Assembly: GCF_001547895.1 (NCBI RefSeq) | Contig: NZ_AP014627.1 | Location: forward strand, 3,599,501 to 3,663,500 | Direction of reading: 5' to 3' | Length of the DNA stretch: 64,000 bases | Origin: Pseudomonas sp. Os17 | Lineage (GTDB): Bacteria; Pseudomonadota; Gammaproteobacteria; Pseudomonadales; Pseudomonadaceae | Shown: positions 25,831 through 34,605 of the stretch, one piece after another | How the letters are laid out: every line of letters begins with the position of its first letter | Numbering within the stretch: position 1 is the stretch's first letter | Program-made: the position numbers and the translations under genes | The notes under the pieces: model-generated | What the model was told of the DNA's origin: nothing | Seen by the model: the letters and a program-made list of their open reading frames with translations, nothing else | The model's database searches: none

Positions 25831-27824
25831 AGGGGACTGATGCGCCAGATGCCGAAGGGCTGCGCCGGTTCCAGGCGCATGAATTGGGTCTTGCCGTACC
25901 AGGTCCAGCGGTGGCCGTTCATCAAGTCTTCGCCCTGGGTCGAGGCGTCGTCAGGCAGCCCCATTTCCCACAGCGGCAGCTCGAAATGGGCCTCCTGCGG
26001 GTTGAACGGATCGAGGCTGACCGCCACCAGCACGAAGTTGTCGCCCTCGGCGCTGCGCTTGCCGAAATACAGGATCTGGTCGTTCCAGGCGTTGTACAGC
26101 TTGAGCCCCAGGTGGCTGTGCAGCGCCGGGTTCTGCCGGCGGATGCGGTTGAGCTGGGCGATCTCGGCAATGATGTTGCCGGCGGCGTTGAAATCCCGGG
26201 GGCGGATCTCGTACTTCTCCGAATCCAGGTATTCCTCCTTGCCCGGCAGCGCCGCCGACTCGCAGAGTTCGAACCCGGAGTACATGCCCCACAGCCCCGA
26301 GCCCATGCTGGCCAGCACCGCGCGGATCAGAAACCCCGGGCGCCCCGACTCATGCAGAAACGCCGGATTGATGTCCGGGGTGTTGACGAAGAAGTTCGGC
26401 CGGAAGCACTCGCGCCATGGCGACTGGTTGAGTTCGCTGAAGTAGCTGGCCAGTTCGCTCTTGGTGTTGCGCCAGGTGAAGTAGGTGTAGCTCTGGGAGT
26501 AACCGACCTTGCCCAGGCGCGCCATCATCGCCGGGGTGGTGAAGGCTTCGGCCAGGAAGATCACCTCCGGGTGCCGGCCGCGCACGTCGGCGATCAGCCA
26601 CTGCCAGAACGGCAGCGGCTTGGTGTGGGGGTTGTCCACGCGAAACAGCTTGACCCCCTCCTCGACCCAGCCGAGGACGATGTCCCGCAGTTCCAGCCAC
26701 AGACCGGGGATGGCCTCGGCGGCATAGAAGTCGACATTGACGATGTCCTGGTACTTCTTCGGCGGGTTCTCGGCGTATTTGATGGTGCCGTCCGGTCGCC
26801 AGTTGAACCAGCCCGGATGCTGCTTGAGCCAGGGGTGGTCCTGGGAGCACTGGATGGCGAAGTCCAGGGCGATTTCCAGGCCGTGGTCGGCGGCGGCGGC
26901 CACCAGCCGGCGAAAGTCCTCCAGGCTGCCCAGTTGCGGATGGATGGCCTCGTGGCCGCCCTCCTCGCTGCCAATCGCGTAAGGGCTGCCGGGGTCGTCC
27001 GGCGCGGCGCTGAGGGCATTGTTGCGGCCCTTGCGATGGCGGCGGCCAATGGGATGGATCGGCGGGAAGTACAGCACGTCGAAGCCCATGTCATGGATCA
27101 TCGACAGCCGCCCATGGACATCGTCGAAGGTGCCGTGGCGCCGGGGATCATCGGTGATCGAACGGGGAAACAGCTCGTACCAGCTGGCGAACTGCGCGCG
27201 CTTGCGCTCCACATCCACCGGGTACTCGGGGCTCAGGCTCAGGTAGGGACGGTGATCGGCCTCGGCCATCAGCCGGGCGCTGCGCTCCGCGAGAAACAAC
27301 GCCACCTGCTCGGTCTCCAGCAATCCGGCCAGTTGCTCGCGCAACGCAAGCAATTGCTCGCGCAACGGCCCCTCGCTGCGTTCGGCGGCCTGCTGCACCT
27401 GATTGCGCCCCTCCTGCAGCTCCAGGCTCACCGGCACCCCGGCCTGGTGCTTTTTCTCCAGCTCGTGGCAGAAGCTGGCGAACTGGTCGATCCAGGCTTG
27501 GATGCAGAAGCGGTAGCGCCCCACCACCGGCACCGGGAAGCGCCCCAGCCAGCCATCGTTGCCCTGATCCTCCAGAGCCTGGCTGTACCAGCTGTCCTGG
27601 CCCTCGTTGCGCCAGCGCACGCGCACCGCCAGCCGGTCGTGACCGTCGGCGAACACCTTGCACGTCACCTCGACCTCCTGGCCCTCCACCGCCTTGACCG
27701 CAAACTGCCCGCCATCGAGCACCGGACGGGTGTTCTCGATGGCGATGCGCGGCAGCAGCAAGGCCTGGGACAAGGGCAGCTGCGACGGGTGGTCGTGCTG
27801 TTGTGTCGGTTTCTCTGCAGTCAT
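25827..27824 (-). CDS. glgE: Alpha-1,4-glucan:maltose-1-phosphate maltosyltransferase GlgE
   Basis: A 665-residue GH13_3 enzyme that adds maltosyl units from maltose-1-phosphate to the non-reducing end of alpha-1,4-glucan. The order of domains fits GlgE: an N-terminal beta-sandwich (R-I-A-I-E-N-T-R-P-V-L-D-G-G-Q-F), a helical insertion, then the barrel with D-V-L-Y-F-P-P-I-H-P-I-G, nucleophile Asp in L-F-R-V-D-N-P-H-T-K, acid/base Glu in F-L-A-E-A-F-T, and Asp in N-T-P-D-I-N-P. It is first in the minus-strand operon. Its stop codon TAG lies in a palindromic repeat, so the extreme C-terminus may have been trimmed when the repeat arrived. GGGGTGATGCTCG precedes the ATG. Confidence 0.96.
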   Translation of the reverse strand: MTAEKPTQQHDHPSQLPLSQALLLPRIAIENTRPVLDGGQFAVKAVEGQEVEVTCKVFADGHDRLAVRVRWRNEGQDSWYSQALEDQGNDGWLGRFPVPVVGRYRFCIQAWIDQFASFCHELEKKHQAGVPVSLELQEGRNQVQQAAERSEGPLREQLLALREQLAGLLETEQVALFLAERSARLMAEADHRPYLSLSPEYPVDVERKRAQFASWYELFPRSITDDPRRHGTFDDVHGRLSMIHDMGFDVLYFPPIHPIGRRHRKGRNNALSAAPDDPGSPYAIGSEEGGHEAIHPQLGSLEDFRRLVAAAADHGLEIALDFAIQCSQDHPWLKQHPGWFNWRPDGTIKYAENPPKKYQDIVNVDFYAAEAIPGLWLELRDIVLGWVEEGVKLFRVDNPHTKPLPFWQWLIADVRGRHPEVIFLAEAFTTPAMMARLGKVGYSQSYTYFTWRNTKSELASYFSELNQSPWRECFRPNFFVNTPDINPAFLHESGRPGFLIRAVLASMGSGLWGMYSGFELCESAALPGKEEYLDSEKYEIRPRDFNAAGNIIAEIAQLNRIRRQNPALHSHLGLKLYNAWNDQILYFGKRSAEGDNFVLVAVSLDPFNPQEAHFELPLWEMGLPDDASTQGEDLMNGHRWTWYGKTQFMRLEPAQPFGIWRISPL

Positions 27825-28028
27825 CGAGCATCACCCCTCTAACACGTCCAAGACGCTCTGGTTGTGGAGCCGGCGGCACCCCGGTGAATCCATGCACCTA
27901 GTGTCCGAGCCACAGGCCGCGGCGAAAGTTCAGCGCAATTGCTCGGCCAGGCGACGGGAATCAAATCCGCGTACACAGGGTCCACCGCAAGAGCCTGTGC
28001 ATCGACAAGCACAAAGGAGGCCATAGCG

Positions 28029-28193
28029 ATGAATATCCCGATCCCGGCAGAAACCCCCGACCCGAACCTCGACCAACCGCCCTTGCCCCCCAGCGAACCG
28101 CCACCGGTGCCCGAGCAGGATCCGCCCGGCACCACCGCACCGCCCAAGGGCGATCCACCCACTACCCAGCCACCGGTGGAGCTCCAAGCATAG
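28029..28193 (+). CDS. Small proline-rich hypothetical protein
   Basis: A 54-residue open frame beginning MNIPIPAETPDP with about a third Pro, many acidic residues and no hydrophobic segment. It is probably disordered. Support for expression is an excellent ribosome-binding site (AAAGGAGG, 9 nt before the ATG). I do not recognise a family. It is divergent from glgE, 204 nt away, and upstream of the DUF3203 gene on the same strand. Confidence 0.6.
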   Translation: MNIPIPAETPDPNLDQPPLPPSEPPPVPEQDPPGTTAPPKGDPPTTQPPVELQA

Positions 28194-28312
28194 CCAGCGG
28201 TCCCGGCAGGTCGGCGGCGGCAACCGCCGCCAGGCACCGTTGATCGCCGCCGTCGAACCCGGGCTACACCCCGGCCCCTAACCTGTATGCCCACCGCCAA
28301 GAGGAACGCACC

Positions 28313-28546
28313 ATGAGCCTGCGCATAGAAAACCAGACCTGCTATTTCGACACCGACACCCTTCACCTGCGCCTGCCCGCCAGCGCCGTGACCGTCATCA
28401 CCGACAGCGCCAAATCCATGTCGGCGGTGGATCTGACAGGCGAACGGGTCTACATCACCGAGGCCCAAGCCGACGCCTTGACCGTGGCGGGCGCTACCGA
28501 CGGCCGGCGCCATCTGAAGGCCACCGAGGGTGATTCGGTGATTTGA
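28313..28546 (+). CDS. DUF3203 family protein
   Basis: A 77-residue soluble protein matching the small pseudomonad family DUF3203 (opening M-S-L-R-I-E-N-Q-T-C-Y, middle L-R-L-P-A-S-A-V-T-V-I-T-D, end G-R-R-H-L-K-A). Function is unknown. A strong AAGAGGA ribosome-binding site precedes the ATG. It stands alone, 207 nt before ccoG. Confidence 0.8.
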   Translation: MSLRIENQTCYFDTDTLHLRLPASAVTVITDSAKSMSAVDLTGERVYITEAQADALTVAGATDGRRHLKATEGDSVI

Positions 28547-28753
28547 CTGACCTGGATCAGGGCTGTCCGCACAGGCCTGTGCCAGAGGCCCATGCGGCCA
28601 TCCCTGGGGGTGCTGGAGGGGGTGCAGCAAGTTGTCGCAGGGCCCCGGAAAAGCTCATCTGATACGGTTTTTTATCAAATACCTGAGTCTGTTATGCAAA
28701 CAGATCCGTGGTCATAGTTGCGCGGCCTGATGGAGGCTGATGAGCGAACGACC

Positions 28754-30169
28754 ATGAGCGAAAGAATCCCCGTCCGATTAGTAGAGACCTTCGAACCTTC
28801 ACAACCCAAACAGATGAAGTCGAAGACCACCGACAAACACGTTTACACCCGCAGCTTCACCGGTTTGTTCCGTACCCTGCGCATGACCGGCGCGGGTTTT
28901 CTGTTCCTGCTGTTCTTCGGCACGGTCTGGTTGAACTGGGGCGGCCGCCAGGCGGTGCTCTGGGACCTGGCCGAAAGCAAGTTCCACATCTTCGGCGCGA
29001 CCTTCTGGCCCCAGGACTTCATTCTCCTCTCGGCGCTGCTGATCATCTGCGCCTTCGGCCTGTTCGCCATCACGGTGTTCGCCGGCCGGGTCTGGTGCGG
29101 CTACACCTGCCCGCAAAGCTCGTGGACCTGGCTGTTCATGTGGTGCGAAAAGGTCACCGAAGGCGAGCGTAACCAGCGCATCAAGCTGCAAGCCGCGCCC
29201 TGGGGCCTGAACAAGCTGGCCCGCCGCGCCATGAAGCACGCCCTATGGCTGGGCATCAGCCTGCTCACCGGGCTGACCTTCGTCGGCTACTTCACCCCGA
29301 TCCGCCCCCTGGCCCACGAGCTGCTGACCCTGCAGATCGGCGGCCTGAGCCTGTTCTGGGTGCTGTTTTTCGCCGCGGCCACCTACATCAACGCCGGCTG
29401 GCTGCGCGAAGCGGTGTGCATGCACATGTGCCCCTATGCCCGCTTCCAGAGCGTGATGTTCGACAAGGACACCCTGACCATCTCCTACAACCCGGTGCGC
29501 GGTGAAAGCCGTGGCCCGCGCAAACGCGATGTGAAGCCTGCCGACGTCGGCCTGGGGGATTGCATCGACTGCCAGCTGTGCGTGCAGGTCTGCCCCACCG
29601 GCATCGACATCCGCGACGGCCTGCAGATGGAGTGCATCGGCTGCGCCGCCTGTATCGACGCCTGCGACTCGATCATGGACAAGATGGGCTATGCCCGGGG
29701 CCTGATCGCCTACACCTCCGAACACGAGCTGCAAGGGGGCAAGACCCACCTGCTGCGGCCGCGCCTGGTGGGCTACAGCGCGGTGCTGCTGGTGATGATC
29801 GGCGCCCTGGTCCTGGCCCTGGTGCAACGGCCGATGGTGTCCCTGGACGTGAGCAAGGACCGCGGCCTGTTCCGCGAGAACGCCATGGGGCAGATCGAGA
29901 ACATCTACAGCCTGAAGATCATCAACAAGACCCAGGAACGCCAGAACTACCGCCTGGCCCTGGTGGACGGCGATGGCTTCGAACTGCAAGGCAAGACCGA
30001 GCTGAGCCTGGCCCCGGGGGAAATCACCGACCTGCCGGTGTCGGTGGCAATGACCCAGGACCGTGCGCAAAGCAGTTCCCAGGCCATCAGCTTCAAGGTC
30101 GCCGACAGCGATGACCCTGGCGTCTACGCCGTGGCCAAGAGCCGTTTTGTCGCGCCGATGAACCGCTAA
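28754..30169 (+). CDS. ccoG: Cytochrome c oxidase accessory protein CcoG (RdxA/FixG)
   Basis: A 471-residue membrane iron-sulfur protein needed for copper handling during cbb3 oxidase assembly; it reduces copper for insertion into the catalytic subunit. The N-terminal half has membrane segments at about residues 37-57, 85-105 and 155-200, with a G-R-V-W-C-G-Y-T-C-P-Q motif between. Two 4Fe-4S sites follow (C-I-D-C-Q-L-C-V-Q-V-C-P and C-I-G-C-A-A-C-I-D-A-C), and an Ig-like C-terminal domain ends the protein. The ATG at 28754 matches the family start; an in-frame ATG at 28730 is possible. It is a stand-alone copy, followed 131 nt later by the MocR-type regulator, as PA4131-PA4132 in P. aeruginosa. 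Confidence 0.92.
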   Translation: MSERIPVRLVETFEPSQPKQMKSKTTDKHVYTRSFTGLFRTLRMTGAGFLFLLFFGTVWLNWGGRQAVLWDLAESKFHIFGATFWPQDFILLSALLIICAFGLFAITVFAGRVWCGYTCPQSSWTWLFMWCEKVTEGERNQRIKLQAAPWGLNKLARRAMKHALWLGISLLTGLTFVGYFTPIRPLAHELLTLQIGGLSLFWVLFFAAATYINAGWLREAVCMHMCPYARFQSVMFDKDTLTISYNPVRGESRGPRKRDVKPADVGLGDCIDCQLCVQVCPTGIDIRDGLQMECIGCAACIDACDSIMDKMGYARGLIAYTSEHELQGGKTHLLRPRLVGYSAVLLVMIGALVLALVQRPMVSLDVSKDRGLFRENAMGQIENIYSLKIINKTQERQNYRLALVDGDGFELQGKTELSLAPGEITDLPVSVAMTQDRAQSSSQAISFKVADSDDPGVYAVAKSRFVAPMNR

Positions 30170-30300
30170 GCCTCTAGAATGCCGTGGCCGGGGAGCCTGC
30201 TGACTCCCCCGGACCACGGGAACGCTGTACTCGACGCCGCCATGGGCCCGCCCTGGCCGTCGAGTCCCCCGACTCCCTCGCCACCGAACACCTTGACCCG

Positions 30301-31737
30301 ATGACCAGACTGGATCTTGCCCCGCAGATGAAACGCTACGAAAAATTCGCCGACGACATCGCCGAACTGATCCGTTCCGGGGTCCTGGGTCCGGGCCAGC
30401 GCGTGCCTTCGGTGCGCTACGCCAGCCAGACCTACGGGGTCAGCCCGTCGACGGTGTTCCAGGCCTACTACCTGCTGGAGCGCCGCGGCCTGATCCGCGC
30501 CCGCCCGCGCTCCGGCTACTTCGTCAACGCCCACGCGCCGAGCCCGTTCTCCGAGCCGGTGATCAGCAGCGAAGTCAACGAATCCACCGAAGTCGATGTC
30601 AGCGAACTGGTGTTCTCGGTGCTCGACTCGATCAAGGACCCGAGCACCGTGCCCTTCGGCTCGGCGTTCCCCAGCCCGACCCTGTTCCCCCTGCAGCGCC
30701 TGTCCCGCTCCCTGGCCAGCGCCAGCCGCGAGATGGACCCGCGGGTGGTGGTCACTGACATGTCCCCGGGCAACCCGCAACTGCGCCGGCAGATCGCCCT
30801 GCGCTACATGGTGGCCGGGCTGATGCTGCCCATGGAGGAGCTGCTGATCACCAATGGCGCCCTGGAAGCCCTGAACCTGTGCCTGCAGGCGGTGACCGAG
30901 CCCGGCGACCTGGTGGCCATCGAGGCCCCGGCCTTCTACGCCAGCCTGCAAGTGCTGGAACGGCTCAAGCTCAAGGCGGTGGAGATTCCCGTGCACCCGC
31001 GGGACGGCATCGACCTTGGAGTCCTGGCCCAGACCCTGGAGCGGCACCCGATCAAGGCCTGCTGGTGCATGACCAGCTTCCAGAACCCCATGGGCGCGAG
31101 CATGCCCGAGGCCAAGAAGCAGGAACTGGTGGAGCTGCTGCGCCAGCACCAGGTGCCGCTGATCGAAGACGACGTCTATGCCGAGCTGTACTACGGCCAG
31201 CAGGCGCCGAAACCGGCCAAGGCCTTCGACACCGAGGGCCTGGTGATGCACTGCGGCTCCTTCGCCAAGAGCCTGGCCCCGGGCTACCGCATCGGCTGGG
31301 TGGCCGCCGGGCGTTACGCACAGAAAATCGAACGGCTGAAACTCATGACCTCGCTGTGTGCCTCGATGCCGGCCCAGGCGGCGATTGCCGACTACCTGCA
31401 GCACGGCGGCTACGACCGCCACCTGCGCAAACTGCGCTACGCCCTGGAAGAACAGCAGAGCGCCATGCTGGCGGCGATTGCCCGCTACTTCCCGGCGCAG
31501 ACCCGGGTCAGCCAGCCGGCGGGCGGTTACTTCCTGTGGCTGGAACTGCCACCGCAGATGGACTCGCTGAAACTGTTCCAGATGGCCCTGGCCCAAGGCA
31601 TCAGCATCGCCCCCGGACCGATCTTTTCCCCGACCCAGCGCTTTCGCAACTGCATCCGCCTGAACTACGGCAGCCCCTGGAACGACGCCGCGGAACAGGC
31701 CATGGAAACCCTGGGGCGGATCATCCGCTCCTTTTGA
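30301..31737 (+). CDS. MocR-type GntR/aminotransferase-like regulator (MpaR-like)
   Basis: A 478-residue fusion of an N-terminal winged-helix GntR domain (residues about 10-80: E-K-F-A-D-D-I-A-E-L-I-R-S-G-V-L, P-S-V-R-Y-A-S-Q-T-Y-G-V-S-P-S-T-V) to a fold-type I aminotransferase domain. The PLP lysine is in C-G-S-F-A-K-S-L-A-P-G-Y-R-I-G. Such proteins are PLP-binding transcription regulators. Position right after ccoG matches P. aeruginosa PA4132 (MpaR), so a role near respiratory or cyanide-related genes is inferred. The ATG at 30301 is chosen because upstream frames look non-coding; starting at residue 10 (MKRYEKF) is also possible. Confidence 0.85.
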   Translation: MTRLDLAPQMKRYEKFADDIAELIRSGVLGPGQRVPSVRYASQTYGVSPSTVFQAYYLLERRGLIRARPRSGYFVNAHAPSPFSEPVISSEVNESTEVDVSELVFSVLDSIKDPSTVPFGSAFPSPTLFPLQRLSRSLASASREMDPRVVVTDMSPGNPQLRRQIALRYMVAGLMLPMEELLITNGALEALNLCLQAVTEPGDLVAIEAPAFYASLQVLERLKLKAVEIPVHPRDGIDLGVLAQTLERHPIKACWCMTSFQNPMGASMPEAKKQELVELLRQHQVPLIEDDVYAELYYGQQAPKPAKAFDTEGLVMHCGSFAKSLAPGYRIGWVAAGRYAQKIERLKLMTSLCASMPAQAAIADYLQHGGYDRHLRKLRYALEEQQSAMLAAIARYFPAQTRVSQPAGGYFLWLELPPQMDSLKLFQMALAQGISIAPGPIFSPTQRFRNCIRLNYGSPWNDAAEQAMETLGRIIRSF

Positions 31738-31817
31738 GTGCTGTAGGCGCACGGGGAGTCGGGCGATGGGGTGTATCAGGTGCATCGAGGTGGCAGGTTT
31801 AGCGCCTGCTGCGTCGG

Positions 31818-31920
31818 CCGTTCGCAGCCTGCGGCAGCGGCTACAGGGCCCTATATTGTTCTGTAGCCGCTGCTGAGCCACGGCGAAGCTGCGCAAAGGT
31901 CCGTAGGACCTTCGGCCCTG
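31818..31920. repeat. Second-family palindromic repeat pair
   Basis: Two opposed copies of a GTTCGCAGCCTGCGGCAGCG-type sequence (continuing GCTACA) flank CTATATTGTTCTG; the return arm is CTGTAGCCGCTGCTGAGCC. The same family occurs at 60271-60470. It lies in the 393-nt gap before the islet at 32131; the rest of that gap holds no gene I can support. Confidence 0.7.
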
Positions 31921-32130
31921 CCAAGAGCAACGTCGCCCTGTAAAGGTCAAATGAAACCAGGCCGGTAGGCCGCCGTCTTGCTTTGGCTTTTGATCTGCCT
32001 GCCCCTTTAGACACGATGGTCGTTTGTCTGGGTCGGCATTCCAGCCCCTGAAAGAACCCAAACTCCCTTGCCCCACCCCCTCGTTTCCTTCAGCATCCGC
32101 ACTCCAATTTTCCAGGGAAAGGAACACGTC

Positions 32131-33186
32131 ATGGTCGAAGACCTGTATTACGACGACTACCCAGAGGCCAAGGCCGAACTGCTCAAGGCCATCGAACGCG
32201 GCCGCCTGCCCCTGCTGACCCAGGAACTCAACGCCTACGACTGCATCCAGGCGATCTTCGAACTGGACGCCATCAACAACCCCAAGGACGAGGAAGACGC
32301 CTTCTTCGACCTGGCCCTGGCCCTGATCGGCTGGATCCCCGGCCCGGGACAAGGCCTGAAGATCCTCCTGCGCCTGATCAACCGCGCCCCCCAGCGCCAC
32401 GCCGAAAAGCTCTTCGACATGATCCGCTACGCCCTGATGGCCTGCCGCCTGAAAACCAGCCCCGAACAGCTGCTGGAAAAGTGCCTGGACCCAATGCGCC
32501 TGGCCGAAGAACTGCCCGAGATCATCCGCGGCGTGAGCGCCTCTAGCACCTTCAACGGCCTGGCGCCCCAGCAGCAGCGCCTGGTGCTGCACAACCTCAA
32601 CGAAGCCTGCGAACACACCGAATTCCTCATGGCCTCGGTGCAAGAGCGCATCGCCCCGTGGATCGCCGAGCAGCGCAACAACTCGGCCGCCGCCCACAGC
32701 CGCGGCCCGGCCCTGGTGCCCAAGCCGCAGTCTTCCCTGGAGCCGCGCGCAACCACCCTCACCCCCGCGCCGCAGCCGGCAAGCCAGGACGCCGCGAGCC
32801 TTGCCCAGGACATCAACCAGGGCCTGGAACACCTCACCGGCGAAGGTCACTGGCTGGAGCTGAACCTGCACTACCCCAACCTGGAACCGGTGTCCGGCGC
32901 CGCCTACCGAGCGGTGTTCAGTGACGGCTCGCAAGCCGAGGGCAGCCTCGATGAAGAGGGTTTTGCCCGCCTGGAAGGCATCCCTGAGGGCCCGGTGAAG
33001 ATCTACTACGGCGAAGACCCGCGTCCCTACCTGCGCCAGCCGATCAAGGCCCTGGCGGCCGATGCGCAGCAACTGGAAGAAGAGCTGGAAGCGCTCGACC
33101 TGGAGCCCGCCGAAGTCGACCTGGCGACCCTGCTGCTGGAAACCTCGCAGCGCAAGGCGCCCTTCACCCTGATTCCCGTCTACTGA
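32131..33186 (+). CDS. T6SS effector-like scaffold protein without a recognised toxin domain
   Basis: A 351-residue protein. Residues about 60-150 contain L-A-L-I-G-W-I-P-G-P-G-Q-G-L-K and a helical region like those in N-terminal parts of pseudomonad polymorphic (T6SS-type) effectors. After a disordered Pro/Ser linker, residues about 245-305 show a small beta domain (Y-R-A-V-F-S-D-G-S-Q-A-E-G-S-L-D-E-E-G then P-V-K-I-Y-Y-G-E-D) of the sort seen in VgrG and effector proteins. These resemblances are from memory. The protein then stops after about 45 acidic residues, where a full effector would carry a toxin domain. The next gene, 14 nt downstream, is an immunity-type gene. The ATG at 32131 follows GGGAAAGGA. 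It may be a truncated effector, an adaptor, or an effector with an unknown toxin. Confidence 0.6.
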   Translation: MVEDLYYDDYPEAKAELLKAIERGRLPLLTQELNAYDCIQAIFELDAINNPKDEEDAFFDLALALIGWIPGPGQGLKILLRLINRAPQRHAEKLFDMIRYALMACRLKTSPEQLLEKCLDPMRLAEELPEIIRGVSASSTFNGLAPQQQRLVLHNLNEACEHTEFLMASVQERIAPWIAEQRNNSAAAHSRGPALVPKPQSSLEPRATTLTPAPQPASQDAASLAQDINQGLEHLTGEGHWLELNLHYPNLEPVSGAAYRAVFSDGSQAEGSLDEEGFARLEGIPEGPVKIYYGEDPRPYLRQPIKALAADAQQLEEELEALDLEPAEVDLATLLLETSQRKAPFTLIPVY

Positions 33187-33200
33187 AGCCAGGCACCGAC

Positions 33201-33995
33201 ATGAACCGCAGACAAGTGTTTCTCAGCCACAAGCAGTACCACGACTTCCTCGAAAGCCTGGCCGGCGAAGAGGCCCATTGGCAGACCCATTCGATGATGG
33301 CCGACAGCCCCGAGCAGGAAGCCTCCCTTAAGGCCTCCACGGTGCGAAGCGCGCGCCTGCACCATTTGATCCTGGGCTACACCGGCGGTGCCCCCATGGA
33401 GCAACTGGCCCGGGAGCTGGACGGGGTGATCGAAGGCTACGAGGACTACCAGCGCAAGCTGGAGGTTTATGAAGAACGGCCGGATATCGCGCCACTGAAC
33501 ATCGAAGACTACCCCGACGAGTACGAGGAATATGTCCAGGTGATCAGCCTGTGCATCCTCCTGCAACGCAGCGACCTGCTACCGCGTCTGGTGCTGCTGC
33601 AGGACCGCGCCGGCTTTGGCGGCCAGGACACCCTGATCGAGGACCTGCTCAAGCCCTACCTGCCGGATCGCGCCGAGCTCGATGAGTGGTACCACAGCCT
33701 CTACTCGCCCCTGATCTGGGCGATCTACAGCGAAGACCCGGACGAGCCTCGGGAACTGCTGGTGGAGTACTGCAACCAGTGGTACGAGGCGTTCGAACAG
33801 GCTCCCTGGCACGACTCCCACCTGCAAGGCGACGAGGGTTCCTACTTCGGCTACTGGGCCTTTGAAGCCGCTGCCGTGGCCTACCTGTTCGGCCTGGACG
33901 ACAGCGCGGTCAAGCACATGATCTTCCCCCGGGAGATGCTCGAATACGCCCGGCGCTTTACCCCGCCAATTTCCCAAGGGGCGATACCGGACTGA
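33201..33995 (+). CDS. PoNi/DUF1911-type immunity protein
   Basis: A 264-residue acidic soluble protein. The C-terminal domain fits DUF1911 (PoNi), the immunity fold paired with PoNe DNase toxins: Y-C-N-Q-W-Y-E-A-F, Y-F-G-Y-W-A-F-E-A-A-A-V-A-Y-L-F-G-L-D-D-S and E-M-L-E-Y-A-R-R-F. The N-terminal half is helical, as in DUF1910. Known members neutralise a cognate polymorphic nuclease delivered by type VI or other systems. It starts 14 nt after the scaffold gene and no nuclease motif is visible between them. It may guard against toxins of other strains or be a relic. Confidence 0.75.
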   Translation: MNRRQVFLSHKQYHDFLESLAGEEAHWQTHSMMADSPEQEASLKASTVRSARLHHLILGYTGGAPMEQLARELDGVIEGYEDYQRKLEVYEERPDIAPLNIEDYPDEYEEYVQVISLCILLQRSDLLPRLVLLQDRAGFGGQDTLIEDLLKPYLPDRAELDEWYHSLYSPLIWAIYSEDPDEPRELLVEYCNQWYEAFEQAPWHDSHLQGDEGSYFGYWAFEAAAVAYLFGLDDSAVKHMIFPREMLEYARRFTPPISQGAIPD

Positions 33996-34041
33996 TACGC
34001 CCCGTTTACCTCCCCTGCTTAAAAAAGGTGATGCACTGCCC

Positions 34042-34596
34042 ATGAAATCCTGGATCAAGACCCTGCTGATCACTCTGCTTGCCGCGGCCTTGTGCCTGCT
34101 GTTTGCCCGCGTTGTCCTGCCACTGCTGCTGTCGTTCCTGGTACCGCCAAGCTTGGAAGGCGCCCCCTGGTACTGGATCAATCTGCTGCTGGCCGGTTTC
34201 TTCGCCGGGCTGCTGGTGGCGCCCCTGCTGCGCACCCGGCGCTACTACCCGGTGCCTCTGCTGCTGTTGTTGTCGACCCTGGTGGTGGTGGGCAGCTGGG
34301 CGCAGAGCCGCTGCAACGACGCCCAGTTGCAGGCCATCGAACAGTTGGAAAGGCGCAGCGCGAGCCATTCGAACCTGGGGTTCTCCGAGGAGCAGCCCGA
34401 GCCTTCGGCACCCGTGGACCTGGGCGCCACACCAGACGTCTGGGCCCATGAACAAGGCTACGGATATGGCTACAGTTGCACCCGTCCGGGGGAAACCCTG
34501 GGGTACCTGGCGCCGTTGTTGATGGGTTTTGTCATCAACGTGCTGGGGCTGTTGCTGGCGTTGCTGATCGGCCCCGGTCGCCGCCGCGCCAACTGA
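34042..34596 (+). CDS. Hypothetical four-helix membrane protein
   Basis: A 184-residue integral membrane protein. Hydrophobic segments lie at residues about 7-33, 45-65, 72-92 and 155-180, and a loop of about 60 residues rich in Glu, Ser and Pro lies between the third and fourth. No family is recognised. It begins 46 nt after the immunity gene on the same strand and may belong to the same unit, perhaps as membrane-based protection; that is a guess. It ends 9 nt before the palindromic repeat array. Confidence 0.6.
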   Translation: MKSWIKTLLITLLAAALCLLFARVVLPLLLSFLVPPSLEGAPWYWINLLLAGFFAGLLVAPLLRTRRYYPVPLLLLLSTLVVVGSWAQSRCNDAQLQAIEQLERRSASHSNLGFSEEQPEPSAPVDLGATPDVWAHEQGYGYGYSCTRPGETLGYLAPLLMGFVINVLGLLLALLIGPGRRRAN

Positions 34597-34605
34597 AGGA
34601 AACCG

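Noticed and set aside
22377..27842. An 1821-codon open frame on the plus strand opposite treS and glgE
   Set aside because: It lies antisense to two clearly identified enzymes with all catalytic motifs. Long antisense frames are common in GC-rich genes because of third-position bias, and its translation is Gln/His/Gly/Val-rich without any domain.
28660..28680. Possible ANR box before ccoG (TTTTTTATCAA)
   Set aside because: Only one half-site fits; the other half of TTGAT-N4-ATCAA is missing at the correct spacing.
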